From Muribaculaceae bacterium (lineage in GTDB: Bacteria > Bacteroidota > Bacteroidia > Bacteroidales > Muribaculaceae), in contig JAFQAS010000014.1 in NCBI GenBank assembly GCA_017399915.1, forward strand, positions 62,001 through 126,000: 64,000 nucleotides of DNA, given 5' to 3'. The position numbers and the translations under genes are program-made. Position 1 is the first letter of the stretch. Each line of letters begins with the position of its first letter. This document shows positions 46,740 to 58,207 of the stretch, piece after piece. The notes under the pieces were generated by a model. The model was not told the DNA's origin. It saw only the letters and a program-made list of their open reading frames with translations, and ran no database searches.

Positions 46740-47381
46740 TTATTTTTCTTCAGTTAATTTTGTTGCATCATCTTTTTTTGTTTCATCAGATGCAGGTTGA
46801 GCAGCTCCTTCGGCAGCTTTTGCGGCAGCGGCCTTCTTAGCGGCGGCAGCAGCTTTAGCGGCAGCAATTTTAGCTTCTTTTTCAGCCTTAGCTTTTTCAA
46901 TTTGCTCAGGCGTTGGAGCCGGTTCTTCCTTTTCAGGGAGATAATTGAGTTGCTTTACTAATTTTTCGCGTGTAAACACTGCTTGCTCAAAATCGTTAGA
47001 GAATTCCAACGCGTCTTGTGGACAAGTAGTTACACATAACTGACAGAAAGTACAGCTACCCAAGTCGTAAACATATTTATCCAACTTGCGTTTTTTCTTT
47101 CCGTCCCAAGTATCCACCATTTTACTTGTGATGCTGATTGTGCCATTAGGGCAATTACGCTCACATATTCCACATGCGATACATTTGTGATTTCCTTCCT
47201 CATCATATTTGAGTTCCAAAATCGCACGGAAACGCTCGGGAACCTTCACGGTGTCACGATGTTCGGGATATTTTTCAGTAATCTTAGGTGTAATAAATTC
47301 TTTACCTGTGATTTGCATACCTTTAACAAGGCTTGCCAATCCGGCACCTAATGATGAAAAATAATCTTTTACACTACCCAT
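46740..47381 (-). CDS. nuoI: NADH-quinone oxidoreductase subunit I with Ala/Lys-rich tail
   Basis: 213 residues. Two 4Fe-4S motifs, CIACGICERNCP and CTFCQLCVTTCP, carry the clusters that pass electrons to NuoB. After about residue 155 a tail rich in Ala, Lys and Glu (PAPTPEQIEKAKAEKE, then AAAKAAAAAKKAAAAKAAEG) adds some 60 residues not found in the standard protein; it looks helical then disordered. It is the first nuo gene after the inserted atp block, 40 bases after atpG. Confidence 0.92.
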   Translation of the reverse strand: MGSVKDYFSSLGAGLASLVKGMQITGKEFITPKITEKYPEHRDTVKVPERFRAILELKYDEEGNHKCIACGICERNCPNGTISITSKMVDTWDGKKKRKLDKYVYDLGSCTFCQLCVTTCPQDALEFSNDFEQAVFTREKLVKQLNYLPEKEEPAPTPEQIEKAKAEKEAKIAAAKAAAAAKKAAAAKAAEGAAQPASDETKKDDATKLTEEK

Positions 47382-47421
47382 AGAATTAAGTCTAAATCTA
47401 TTTATTAAGTTATTATTATTT

Positions 47422-48306
47422 TTATCTCACCTGTCCGCCCACAATATCAAGCAACTCATTTGTGATGCTTTGTTGACGGAGTTTATTATATTCCAATCTT
47501 AATTGATCAAGCAATTTCTTTGCATTATCATTTGCACTTTGCATTGCCATCACACGCGCTGCTTGTTCCGAAGCGCGGTTTTCAGTAAATATTTCTTGCA
47601 TTGTTGAGAGCAAGAACAATGGCAATACCGATGAGAAGATTTGATTCACATCGGGTTCAAACAAATATGGACGCGATGATACGGCTTTTCCTCCTTCGGG
47701 CATAAACGACTCTTGCACCACAGGCAATATTTGCTCAAAGCGTGGACGTTGACGGCTCATGCTCACAAAGTTCATATAAAGCACATCAACCAAGTCGGTT
47801 TCGCCTTCAAGAAATTGTTGTTGTAGTTGTGCCATAAAGGTTTTCACTCCGTCGGCTTCGGTTTTAGAGTTAACCCCTTCAACCATTTCCACCTTTATTG
47901 AGCCATGAGCGATTTTATTTGATGCTTTATACATCTTTGAGCCCACAGGAACAACCTTTATCTTCACATCACTGCCATAAGTGGCTTGATAATATTGCAC
48001 TCTTTCGAGCAATTGCTTGAAAATATTTACATTATAGGCACCGCAAAGACCATCGTCCGACCCAAATACCACGATGCTTATATGCTTCACATCACGACTT
48101 TCGATCAAAGGCGACACAAATTGAGCATCAGCGCTCAATAAATTAGCGATAATTGTTTCAATTTGAGAACGGAAAGGCAACTGACGCTTCAATGCTTGCT
48201 CTGCTTTGTGCATCTTAGCCGAAGAAATCATCTTCATTGCTCCGGTAATCTTCTCTGAAGAAGCTACCGACCCTATTCGTCCTTTTAATTCTCTTAACGT
48301 TGCCAT
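47422..48306 (-). CDS. atpG: ATP synthase gamma subunit
   Basis: 294 residues, normal length. It begins MATLRELKGRIGSVASSEKITGAMKMISSAKM and ends with the matching helix (ANDNAKKLLDQLRLEYNKLRQQSITNELLDIV GG), together forming the rotating coiled coil of F1. The central Rossmann-like part holds VFGSDDGLCGAYN. It is the last atp gene, 13 bases after atpA. Confidence 0.94.
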   Translation of the reverse strand: MATLRELKGRIGSVASSEKITGAMKMISSAKMHKAEQALKRQLPFRSQIETIIANLLSADAQFVSPLIESRDVKHISIVVFGSDDGLCGAYNVNIFKQLLERVQYYQATYGSDVKIKVVPVGSKMYKASNKIAHGSIKVEMVEGVNSKTEADGVKTFMAQLQQQFLEGETDLVDVLYMNFVSMSRQRPRFEQILPVVQESFMPEGGKAVSSRPYLFEPDVNQIFSSVLPLFLLSTMQEIFTENRASEQAARVMAMQSANDNAKKLLDQLRLEYNKLRQQSITNELLDIVGGQVR

Positions 48307-48319
48307 TTAGCTTTTATAT

Positions 48320-49894
48320 TTAATAACGGCTTGAAATTTCGTTTGCTACTGCTGTGATTTTTGCTTCAATATCGTCGGTTAATTGACCTTGACGAATCAA
48401 ATCGAGCACATCGGCTTGATGTTTTGCATGAAGCATTTGAATGAATTGCTTTTCAAACTCTGCAACCTTATCCATAGGCACATTTTGAAGCAATCCTTTC
48501 ACTCCACAATAAATCACTGCAACCTCTTCTTCTACCAACATTGGACGATATTGAGGTTGGATAAGTAAACGTTCGTTTTTACGACCTTTGTCAATCACAC
48601 GGGCTGTTACAGGGTCGATATCACCACCGAATTTGGTGAATGATTCAAGTTCGCGGAATTGAGCTTGGTCGATTTTCAACGTACCGGCCACCTTTTTCAT
48701 TGATTTGATTTGAGCGCTACCACCCACACGTGATACCGAAAGACCTACGTTGATTGCAGGACGGATACCACGGTTAAACAATGCTGTTTCAAGGAATATC
48801 TGACCGTCGGTAATAGAAATTACGTTGGTAGGGATATAAGCCGACACGTCGCCTGCTTGAGTTTCAATCACAGGAAGTGCAGTGAGCGAGCCACCACCCT
48901 TCACCATTGGTTTGAGAGCCTCAGGAAGGTCGTTCATATTTGATGCCACTTCTTGATTATCAATAATCTTTGCAGCACGTTCGAGCAAGCGAGAGTGGAG
49001 ATAGAAGATATCACCGGGATAAGCTTCACGACCTGAAGGACGTTTCAAAATCAATGAGATTTCACGATAAGCTACCGCTTGCTTCGACAAGTCGTCATAC
49101 ACAATAAGAGCATCACGACCTGTGTCGCGGATATATTCACCAATAGCTACACCGGCAAATGGTGAGTAATATCTCATCGCAGCCGAGTCTGAAGCCGACG
49201 CTGCAACTACAACAGTATAATCCAATGCTCCGTTTTGGCGCAATGTATCTACTGTTGCCGCAATTGACGATGCTTTTTGACCGATGGCTACATATATACA
49301 ATATACAGGTTTGCCTTCTTCGAAACTTTTGCGTTGATTGATAATTGTATCGATAGCAATTGCTGTCTTACCGATTTGGCGGTCACCAATGATAAGCTCA
49401 CGTTGTCCACGACCTATGGGCACCATTGAGTCAATCGCTTTGATACCGGTTTGCAATGGTTGTTTCACCGGTTGACGGAAGATTACCCCGGGTGCTTTAC
49501 GCTCAAGAGGCAAATCAATCAAGTCGCCTTGAATAGGTCCGCGACCGTCGATAGGTTCACCCAACACGTTGATAACGCGTCCAAACAAACCTTCACCCAC
49601 AGGAATAGAAGCAATCTTTCCGGTGCGCTTCACGGTCATATTTTCGGTTACGCTATTAACCTCGTTAAGCAAAATAACACCTACGTTACTTTCTTCAAGG
49701 TTGAGAGCCACACCTTTAACGCCATTTTCAAACTCAACGAGTTCGTTGGCGCACACATTGTCAAGTCCGAAAACGTGGGCAACACCATCACCTACTTCAA
49801 GGACTGTACCAACCTCTTCAAACGAAACTTTTGAGTTAACGTTTTCGAGTTGTTGTTTTAATACTTCAGATATCTCGCTTGGATTAATCATCAC
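48320..49894 (-). CDS. atpA: ATP synthase alpha subunit
   Basis: 524 residues. Walker A is [10 protein letters not shown], and the C-terminal family signature [17 protein letters not shown] is present. It forms the non-catalytic nucleotide sites of the F1 hexamer. Either of two adjacent ATGs (MM) may start it. It begins 3 bases after the atpH stop. Confidence 0.96.
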   Translation of the reverse strand: MMINPSEISEVLKQQLENVNSKVSFEEVGTVLEVGDGVAHVFGLDNVCANELVEFENGVKGVALNLEESNVGVILLNEVNSVTENMTVKRTGKIASIPVGEGLFGRVINVLGEPIDGRGPIQGDLIDLPLERKAPGVIFRQPVKQPLQTGIKAIDSMVPIGRGQRELIIGDRQIGKTAIAIDTIINQRKSFEEGKPVYCIYVAIGQKASSIAATVDTLRQNGALDYTVVVAASASDSAAMRYYSPFAGVAIGEYIRDTGRDALIVYDDLSKQAVAYREISLILKRPSGREAYPGDIFYLHSRLLERAAKIIDNQEVASNMNDLPEALKPMVKGGGSLTALPVIETQAGDVSAYIPTNVISITDGQIFLETALFNRGIRPAINVGLSVSRVGGSAQIKSMKKVAGTLKIDQAQFRELESFTKFGGDIDPVTARVIDKGRKNERLLIQPQYRPMLVEEEVAVIYCGVKGLLQNVPMDKVAEFEKQFIQMLHAKHQADVLDLIRQGQLTDDIEAKITAVANEISSRY

Positions 49895-49897
49895 AAA

Positions 49898-50443
49898 TTA
49901 TTTTCTAAGAAGATTTAAACGCAATTGTTTCAATTCATTTTGCACAGATGCATCGAGTCGTTCGGAATCGATATTGACAACGAATCCACCTATGAGTTGA
50001 GAATCTACTCGTTGGCTAAATTCCATCGAACCGCCATTAAGATGACTCTCAATGAGTGTCTTTAGTCGAGATTGGCTATCAGCGTCCATTTCGGCTGCCG
50101 ACACAACCTCTACCAAGTAGATATTATTGGCCTTACGGTATATTGTCAGATAGGCTAAAGCAATAGAACGTATGGCCGAGATACGCTTATTTTCAATCAA
50201 CAACTTCATAAAATCGGCAAAGCATGTGTGCGATTTATCGGCACCGGCTGCCAAATTAAGCAATTTCACTTTATCATCATCGGCGATAAATGGATTGCTC
50301 ATTACTTCATGAAGCGATGAATCGGCGGCAAAATTAGCCGATAGTTGTTGCATCAAGCCATACATAGGTTTATCCTGACCCTTTTCAAGAGCAAACTTGT
50401 AAAGAGCCTTAGCATATCGGCGTGGAATAAGACCTTCGTTCAT
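49898..50443 (-). CDS. atpH: ATP synthase delta subunit
   Basis: 181 residues, normal length. N-terminal helical domain (LIPRRYAKALYKFALEKGQ) and the C-terminal family block (SQLIGGFVVNIDSERLDASVQNELKQLR). It joins F1 to the peripheral b stalk. It starts 8 bases after atpF. Confidence 0.92.
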   Translation of the reverse strand: MNEGLIPRRYAKALYKFALEKGQDKPMYGLMQQLSANFAADSSLHEVMSNPFIADDDKVKLLNLAAGADKSHTCFADFMKLLIENKRISAIRSIALAYLTIYRKANNIYLVEVVSAAEMDADSQSRLKTLIESHLNGGSMEFSQRVDSQLIGGFVVNIDSERLDASVQNELKQLRLNLLRK

Positions 50444-50451
50444 TGCGTTTA

Positions 50452-50949
50452 TTAATTTTTATTCTCTATTTCGTCAAGAAGAGTGTTTACCAACTGTTTT
50501 TGAGCTTTAGCATCGGCAAGTTGATTGCGCACCACTTTTCCGGCAATATCGAGAGCAAATGTGCTCACTTCATTGCGGAAGTTTTGCTCAGCTTCCTTGC
50601 GTGATTGCTCAATAGATTGTTTAGCAGCGTCCATCACCTTTTGAGCCTCTTTTTGTGCTGCTTCGCGTGCATCTTCGATAATTTGAGTTTTCATTTTATC
50701 TGCTTCGCGGAGCATATCGGCTTGTTGACGACGAGCCTCTGCAATATACTTTTCAGCCTCTTCGCGGGCGTGGTCAAGTTGCTCTTTAGCATTTTGAGCG
50801 TATTCCACACCTTTGTCTATCAAATCGGCTCGTTGATCAATGCCCTTGAGTATTACAGGCCACCCCCACTTCGCCAACACGAAGAAGAGCACCGCAAACG
50901 ACAAGAACATCCAAAATATCAAGCCAAAGTCAGGCGTGAATAGTTCCAT
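50452..50949 (-). CDS. atpF: ATP synthase b subunit
   Basis: 165 residues: one N-terminal membrane segment (about 8-28, DFGLIFWMFLSFAVLFFVLAK) and a long charged coiled coil. It is the peripheral stalk of Fo. Only one b gene is present, so a homodimer is expected. It starts 19 bases after atpE. Confidence 0.93.
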   Translation of the reverse strand: MELFTPDFGLIFWMFLSFAVLFFVLAKWGWPVILKGIDQRADLIDKGVEYAQNAKEQLDHAREEAEKYIAEARRQQADMLREADKMKTQIIEDAREAAQKEAQKVMDAAKQSIEQSRKEAEQNFRNEVSTFALDIAGKVVRNQLADAKAQKQLVNTLLDEIENKN

Positions 50950-50968
50950 ACTATAGATTTACTTGAGA

Positions 50969-51223
<255 letters not shown>

Positions 51224-51268
51224 TTAATGTTGTTATTTAATTTATTTATTTTATTTCTTTTTATTTCG

Positions 51269-52336
51269 TTATTTATGCTCATCACCATGATGAGGTTCTT
51301 CTTGTGCCAACGAGATAAATATCGTTGACAACATTGTAAATACATATGCTTGAATGAAACTTACCAACACATCGATAAGCAACATGAAGATTGAGAACAA
51401 TACCGACACCACAGTTGTTGCTCCGGTAACAGCAGCTCCCATTGGTGCAAATATGAAGATAAGCATTGTCAACACAATCACAATCATGTGACCACCCATC
51501 ATATTGGCAAACAAACGCACGGTCAATGCGGCCGGCTTGGTAAACATACCAAAAATCTCAATCACCGGCATAATGGGAATTGGGAATTTCAACCATAATG
51601 GCACATCGGGCCAGAAGATATCTTTCCAATAATGTTTTGTACCAAATATGTTTGTCATCAAGAATGTCAATACTGCCAACACGAGTGTTACCGCAATATT
51701 ACCTGTGAGGTTAGCACCACCGGGGAATATTACAATCAATCCCAATAGGTTCATCACAAAGATGAAGAAGAATGCTGTCATCAAATAAGGAGCAAAACGA
51801 GGTGCCTTTTCCTTCAATGTCGACTTAATCACTCCATCATAGATGAATGAGATGAGAGCTTCGATTGCACCAAGTCCTTTGCGGGGAGCTTTTGCTCCAT
51901 TGCGACGATGCCAACGTGCTACACTCAACACACTTGCCATTACAACAATCATTGAGATAAACAACGCCAACACATTTTTTGTGATAGAGAAGTCGGTAGG
52001 ACGATACTCTTTTCCCGAAGCATCTTTGCTCACCACTTTGCCACTATATTCGCTATCGTGACCGGCAATATAAAATCCTTCATATGTTTCGCCATGCGAC
52101 ACACGTGCCGAGCTGAAACAATGCCACTCGCCATTACAATCTTTCACAATGATTGGCAATGGAATGCGGTGATGGTGAGAGAATGGTACTTCCCAACCAT
52201 ATCCATCACCCAAGTGGTGGAAAATAATTTCCTTGATAGCCAAGTCTTCTTCGCCACCTTCTGATGAAGCATAGACGGTATTAGGCGTAATCAGCGCCAT
52301 CACCATCATTGTTAATATGAGAAATACTTTCTTCAT
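51269..52336 (-). CDS. atpB: ATP synthase a subunit with long exported N-terminus
   Basis: 355 residues. Residues 1-24 look like a signal sequence (ends VYASS), and about 25-130 is a His-rich periplasmic extension (GWEVPFSHHHRIPLP). The membrane part has the essential Arg in AALTVRLFANMMGGHM. Long a subunits of this kind are usual in Bacteroidetes. It starts 1 base after the atpC stop; the small hypothetical gene often found between these two in Bacteroides is absent. Confidence 0.93.
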   Translation of the reverse strand: MKKVFLILTMMVMALITPNTVYASSEGGEEDLAIKEIIFHHLGDGYGWEVPFSHHHRIPLPIIVKDCNGEWHCFSSARVSHGETYEGFYIAGHDSEYSGKVVSKDASGKEYRPTDFSITKNVLALFISMIVVMASVLSVARWHRRNGAKAPRKGLGAIEALISFIYDGVIKSTLKEKAPRFAPYLMTAFFFIFVMNLLGLIVIFPGGANLTGNIAVTLVLAVLTFLMTNIFGTKHYWKDIFWPDVPLWLKFPIPIMPVIEIFGMFTKPAALTVRLFANMMGGHMIVIVLTMLIFIFAPMGAAVTGATTVVSVLFSIFMLLIDVLVSFIQAYVFTMLSTIFISLAQEEPHHGDEHK

Positions 52337-52337
52337 G

Positions 52338-52571
52338 TTAATATATACACACCGATACTACATTTTTGTCCACATCAACCAATCCTCCGTCAACGGCAAT
52401 CGATTTTTTTTCTCCTGCCACATCATACACAATATTTCCTGCCACAAGCGAAGAAACTATTGACGCGTGATTATTGAGCACGGTAAAAGAGCCTTTTTGT
52501 CCGGGAAGAGTCACTGCGTCGACTTCTCCATCAAAAAGTACATCTTCGGTTGATATAATTTTTAGTATCAT
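52338..52571 (-). CDS. atpC: ATP synthase epsilon subunit, short form
   Basis: 77 residues: only the N-terminal beta-sandwich (ILKIISTEDVLFDGEVDAVTLPGQKGSFTVLNNHA). The two C-terminal helices, which in many bacteria block ATP hydrolysis, are missing; this is common in Bacteroidetes. It starts 30 bases after atpD. Confidence 0.92.
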   Translation of the reverse strand: MILKIISTEDVLFDGEVDAVTLPGQKGSFTVLNNHASIVSSLVAGNIVYDVAGEKKSIAVDGGLVDVDKNVVSVCIY

Positions 52572-52601
52572 AGTTGCTATTATTAGCTATTGTCGTTATT
52601 C

Positions 52602-54131
<1,530 letters not shown>

Positions 54132-54137
54132 TTAATA

Positions 54138-55220
54138 TTAAAAATGCAAGTTAAAAACGATAATGATAACCATCAACACGAGATTCACGAGGTTGATTGG
54201 TAACAAATATTTCCATTCAAGTTTCAATAATTGGTCGATACGTAGACGTGGGAATGTCCATTTAAACCAAATGATAATGAATGAAAGAGCGATAGCTTTA
54301 CCGATAAACCACACTACCGATGGGATATAATCCATTACAGCATTGAAGCCTTCCCAACCGGGAATATGCAATGGCATCCAACCTCCGAAGAATAGCAATG
54401 TAGCTACACCCGATACGATAAACAAGTTGAGGTATTCGGCCAAATAGAAGAAACCAAAGTGAATACCTGAATACTCAGTATGATAACCTGCGGTCAACTC
54501 ACTTTCAGCTTCGGGAAGGTCAAACGGTCCACGGTTTGTTTCAGCTGTACCTGCAACAAGATAAATCACAAATGCGATAATTGCGGGCACATGACCTGAG
54601 AAGATAAACCACAAATCTTTTTGTTCTTCAACGATACCGGTAATAGACATTGTTCCGGCAAATGCAACCATTGTCAATACCGACAAACCGATTGATAATT
54701 CGTAGCTCACCATTTGAGCTCCTGAACGCAACGCACCAATCAAGGTAAATTTGTTGTTACTTGACCAACCTGCGAGCAAGATACCAAGAACACCAATTGA
54801 TGAAACTGCAATCAAGAAGAAAATACCGATATTGAAGTCAATAATTTGCAACCCGTTAGCCCAAGGCAAACAAGCGAATGAAAGCATTGATGCAATGATT
54901 ACCAAATAAGGAGCGAGAGCAAACAAGAAGCGGTCGATGTGTTTAAGTGTGATAAGCTCTTTGATAAGCATCTTAAACATATCGGCAAATGATTGCAACA
55001 AACCCCAAGGACCTACTCGGTTAGGACCGAGACGACATTGGAAAGCCGCACACACTTTGCGCTCAAAATAGATATAAAACAATGCCAACAAGGCATAAAC
55101 CAATAGGAGTCCTACACCAATGAGCAAGCACTCTACAGTAGTAACAAGCCACTCAGGCATATATTTTCCGAGGAAAGTGTCAATCCAGTTGGTTATAGTT
55201 GCGAATGTTATTTCGTACAT
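54138..55220 (-). CDS. nuoH: NADH-quinone oxidoreductase subunit H
   Basis: 360 residues, eight membrane segments. [36 protein letters not shown] and the [26 protein letters not shown] loop form the quinone-chamber signature. It is the last nuo gene before the atp block, 28 bases after nuoCD. Confidence 0.95.
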   Translation of the reverse strand: MYEITFATITNWIDTFLGKYMPEWLVTTVECLLIGVGLLLVYALLALFYIYFERKVCAAFQCRLGPNRVGPWGLLQSFADMFKMLIKELITLKHIDRFLFALAPYLVIIASMLSFACLPWANGLQIIDFNIGIFFLIAVSSIGVLGILLAGWSSNNKFTLIGALRSGAQMVSYELSIGLSVLTMVAFAGTMSITGIVEEQKDLWFIFSGHVPAIIAFVIYLVAGTAETNRGPFDLPEAESELTAGYHTEYSGIHFGFFYLAEYLNLFIVSGVATLLFFGGWMPLHIPGWEGFNAVMDYIPSVVWFIGKAIALSFIIIWFKWTFPRLRIDQLLKLEWKYLLPINLVNLVLMVIIIVFNLHF

Positions 55221-55248
55221 AATTATATTATTACTATATTATCTAATG

Positions 55249-56871
55249 TTATCGGTCAATATCGGGTACAATATAATCTAATGAACCTCCGATAGTGATG
55301 AGGTCGGCAATTTTTGTGCCACGAGTGAGGTGGTCAACCACATTTGCCAATGGCAAACAAGGAGGAACAAGTTTCAAACGCAATGGAGATGTGCCACCTG
55401 TGCTTTCTACATAAACGCCAAATGCGCCACGGCAACCTTCAACCATTTGGAACCAGCGACCCGCAGGCAATTTCACCACTTTAGGCACTTTCACGCAATA
55501 TTCACCTTCAGGGATATTGTCGATAAGTTGCTCAATGATGCGAGCTGATTGTTCCATTTCGGCAATACGTAATTTAGTACGAGCCATAGAATCACCTTCG
55601 GTGTAAACTACTTCTTCAAAGTCGAGTTCTCCGTAGATGCTATATGGGTTTGTTTTACGCACGTCGCAAGCCCAACCCGATGCACGACCTGAAGGGCCTG
55701 TTACCGCATATGAGATAGCATCTTCGCGAGTGAGTGTACCCACATTTTCAAGACGGCCCTTAGCGATTACGTTGCCAATAAACAATTCATTATATTCTTT
55801 GATATTTTTAGGCAATACAGCGAGCAATTCTTTCACATCGCTCACGAAATCTTCGTGAAGATCTTGCATCACACCACCAATGCAACCATAGTTGAATGTC
55901 ATGCGAGCGCCACAAGTTTTCTCCATGATATCAAGGATTTGCTCGCGCACACGCAATGTGTAGAACAACATTGTTGTTGCACCCAAGTCCATACAATATG
56001 TACCTAAGAACAAGCAGTGAGAAGCGATACGAGCCAACTCGTCCATCAACACACGAATCACTTGAGCACGGCGTGAAATCTCTATACCCAAAGCCTTTTC
56101 ATATACCATACACATTGCATGGTGATAATGATGACCTGAGAAATAGTCCATACGGTCCATGAAGTGAAGTGTTTGAGGATATGTCAATCCTTCACATATT
56201 TTTTCTATACCACGGTGTATATAACCTGAATAGAAGTCGATTTTCTTGATTGTTTCACCATCAACTGCTGTGCGGAAACGCAACACACCATGAGTAGCAG
56301 GGTGTTGAGGACCGATATTCACCACGAAATCGTTAGGTTCAAACACGTTGATAGTTTTCTTTTCGATTTTGCCATCTTCAGTTTCCACATATGAAACTGT
56401 TGTATCTTCTTGGCGTTCGTTTTCCTTTGGAACAGGATTGATTTCAGGGCTGTCATCATAGTCCTTGCGCAATGGATAACCTTTCCAATCGATGCTAAGG
56501 AACATGCGACGCATATCGGGGTTATTTACAAAAATAATTCCAAAGAAATCATAAACTTCGCGTTCGAATGTAGTAGCAATTGCCCACACATCGTGAACAC
56601 TGTGAATCATTGGATTTTCACGATCTTCGGTTGTTACCTTCACCGAAATCATTGCATTGTCGGCAGTAGATTTTAGGTAATATATACAACCAAGTTTGTC
56701 GGTCCAATCCATACCCACTATTGTCACCAAAAAGTCGAAATGTAATTCTTCTTTCAACGATTTAGCGAGAGCATGCCATTTTGAGTCGGGCACACACACC
56801 AATAGGTCTTGACCTTCCTCAAAAGTTGCCTCCTGACATAGTTTGGCTATCTTTTCTTGAATATTTGCCAT
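55249..56871 (-). CDS. nuoCD: NADH-quinone oxidoreductase fused subunits C and D
   Basis: 540 residues from the ATG at 56871. A TTG at 56934 would extend the frame by 21 residues across the nuoB stop, but the NuoC-type start (MANIQEKIAKLCQEATFEEG) favours the ATG. Residues about 10-150 are NuoC (30 kDa subunit), and from about 180 NuoD (49 kDa subunit), with IGPQHPATHGVLRF and DRMDYFSGHHYHHAMC near the quinone site. The C-D fusion is known from other bacteria including E. coli. Confidence 0.94.
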   Translation of the reverse strand: MANIQEKIAKLCQEATFEEGQDLLVCVPDSKWHALAKSLKEELHFDFLVTIVGMDWTDKLGCIYYLKSTADNAMISVKVTTEDRENPMIHSVHDVWAIATTFEREVYDFFGIIFVNNPDMRRMFLSIDWKGYPLRKDYDDSPEINPVPKENERQEDTTVSYVETEDGKIEKKTINVFEPNDFVVNIGPQHPATHGVLRFRTAVDGETIKKIDFYSGYIHRGIEKICEGLTYPQTLHFMDRMDYFSGHHYHHAMCMVYEKALGIEISRRAQVIRVLMDELARIASHCLFLGTYCMDLGATTMLFYTLRVREQILDIMEKTCGARMTFNYGCIGGVMQDLHEDFVSDVKELLAVLPKNIKEYNELFIGNVIAKGRLENVGTLTREDAISYAVTGPSGRASGWACDVRKTNPYSIYGELDFEEVVYTEGDSMARTKLRIAEMEQSARIIEQLIDNIPEGEYCVKVPKVVKLPAGRWFQMVEGCRGAFGVYVESTGGTSPLRLKLVPPCLPLANVVDHLTRGTKIADLITIGGSLDYIVPDIDR

Positions 56872-56930
56872 ATCTGATATTGTCTTTATTTTCTTACTAT
56901 AAATAAATGTGATTGAACAAAACCGATTTA

Positions 56931-57536
56931 TCAATCATATGACTCTTCGGGGTGAGCTGCGAGGAAGTCTTTGATTTTTTCTTGGCGGTTCACTCCACCA
57001 AAGAATTTTTCAACCTTCATTTTTCTCGACAACTGCATGATTGAATAAATCATCGCCTCGGGACGTGGAGGACAGCCCGGAAGATATACATCAACAGGGA
57101 CAATCTCGTCAATCCCTTTCACCACGTGATATGATTTGCGGAATGGACCACCTGAGATAGCGCAACCACCACATGCAATCACATATTTTGGCTCAGCCAA
57201 TTGATCATACAAACGACGCATTACAGGTGCCATACGGTGTACGATTGTACCGGCAACCATCATAAAGTCGGCTTGACGGGGAGATGAACGAGCCACTTCC
57301 CAGCCAAAACGTGCCATATCGTAACGTGCAGCACCAAGCGACACGAATTCGATACCACAACAACTTGTTGCGAATGTCAATGGCCAAATTGAGTTAGAAC
57401 GGCCCCAGTTGATAAGTTTATCAAATGAACCAACTATTACGTTAGTGCCATTTTCTTGCAACTCTTTTACAAGAGATTCGATATATTCGTTATCTTTCCA
57501 TGCCTCATATGGCATGCTTTTAGTTGTTACTTCCAT
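56931..57536 (-). CDS. nuoB: NADH-quinone oxidoreductase subunit B
   Basis: 201 residues. The Cys residues that bind cluster N2 are seen in ATSCCGIEF, in CGGCAISGG and in LPGCPPRPEA. It passes electrons to quinone. Its start overlaps the nuoA stop by 10 bases. Confidence 0.95.
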   Translation of the reverse strand: MEVTTKSMPYEAWKDNEYIESLVKELQENGTNVIVGSFDKLINWGRSNSIWPLTFATSCCGIEFVSLGAARYDMARFGWEVARSSPRQADFMMVAGTIVHRMAPVMRRLYDQLAEPKYVIACGGCAISGGPFRKSYHVVKGIDEIVPVDVYLPGCPPRPEAMIYSIMQLSRKMKVEKFFGGVNRQEKIKDFLAAHPEESYD

Positions 57537-57907
57537 TCAAGAGCTCCTTTCCGCCATGCATAAACAAGGCCTAACACTAATATTCCGAAAAACACTGCGA
57601 TGCTGATGATGCCATCTACTCCAAGTTCGCGCATGCGCACTGCCCATGGGAACAAGAACACTGTTTCAACATCAAACATCAAGAATAAAATAGCATAAAG
57701 ATAGTATCCCACTTTAAACTGTGACATACTTTCACCACGAGTGGGAATACCACACTCGTATGCTTCTCCTTTTTGAGGGTTGAATGAGCGAGGGGAAATA
57801 AGGCCCGCTAACCACAGAGCCAATGCTACAAGACCAAAACCGGTCAACGCTGCTACCACAGCAAGCAATGCACTGTTCTGAATTCCAAAAATGTCTAATA
57901 AAACCAT
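57527..57907 (-). CDS. nuoA: NADH-quinone oxidoreductase subunit A
   Basis: 126 residues, three membrane segments, with the loop KGEAYECGIPTRGESMSQFKVGYYLYAILFLMFDVETVFLFPWA that is the mark of NuoA/ND3. It is the first gene of the nuo-atp array and has a leader of about 130 bases. Confidence 0.94.
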   Translation of the reverse strand: MVLLDIFGIQNSALLAVVAALTGFGLVALALWLAGLISPRSFNPQKGEAYECGIPTRGESMSQFKVGYYLYAILFLMFDVETVFLFPWAVRMRELGVDGIISIAVFFGILVLGLVYAWRKGALEWK

Positions 57908-58045
57908 ATTTTAGTATCTAATATTTTTTACACACCAACCTCATTCATAGACACGACAACCGCATCGATAGCTATCACATTGATAGTCATATCAATACAA
58001 TCGTCCCATGTGTTTAACTATGAAAAAGGCTTATTAATTCAAGTG
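57908..58045 (-). promoter_or_regulatory. Long leader of the nuo-atp operon
   Basis: About 130 bases lie between the predicted start of transcription and nuoA. They contain several small self-complementary words (GATAGCTATC; TTGATAGTCATATCAA-like). No known riboswitch is recognised; regulation at the leader is possible but unproven. Confidence 0.25.
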
Positions 58046-58076
58046 CAAAGATAGTCAAAATATATTAATTTTCAAC
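58046..58076 (-). promoter_or_regulatory. Promoter of the nuo-atp operon
   Basis: GTTG (58073-58076), 19 bases, TATCTTTG (58046-58053) on the minus strand. It is the only convincing promoter seen for the 18-gene array. Confidence 0.6.
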
Positions 58077-58140
58077 ATTTTTACACCATATTATTTATCA
58101 ACATTTTTCCATTCTTTCAGCCGTTAATTCACTCCAAAAT

Positions 58141-58180
58141 AAAAACGAAAGCCAACTCGCGCACTCGGCAAATTGGCTTT
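58141..58180 (-). terminator. Terminator of the TonB receptor/lipoprotein operon
   Basis: AAAGCCAA (58148-58155) pairs with TTGGCTTT (58173-58180); the minus strand continues CGTTTTTA. It lies 27 bases after the lipoprotein stop. Confidence 0.7.
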
Positions 58181-58207
58181 GGTTAGTATTTTTTAATGTT
58201 ATTTCAC

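Noticed and set aside
56872..56934. TTG start that would lengthen NuoCD by 21 residues
   Set aside because: It is not ATG, overlaps nuoB, and the NuoC family start fits the ATG at 56871.
57908..58045. Riboswitch in the nuoA leader
   Set aside because: Only small self-complementary words are seen; no known riboswitch pattern is present.
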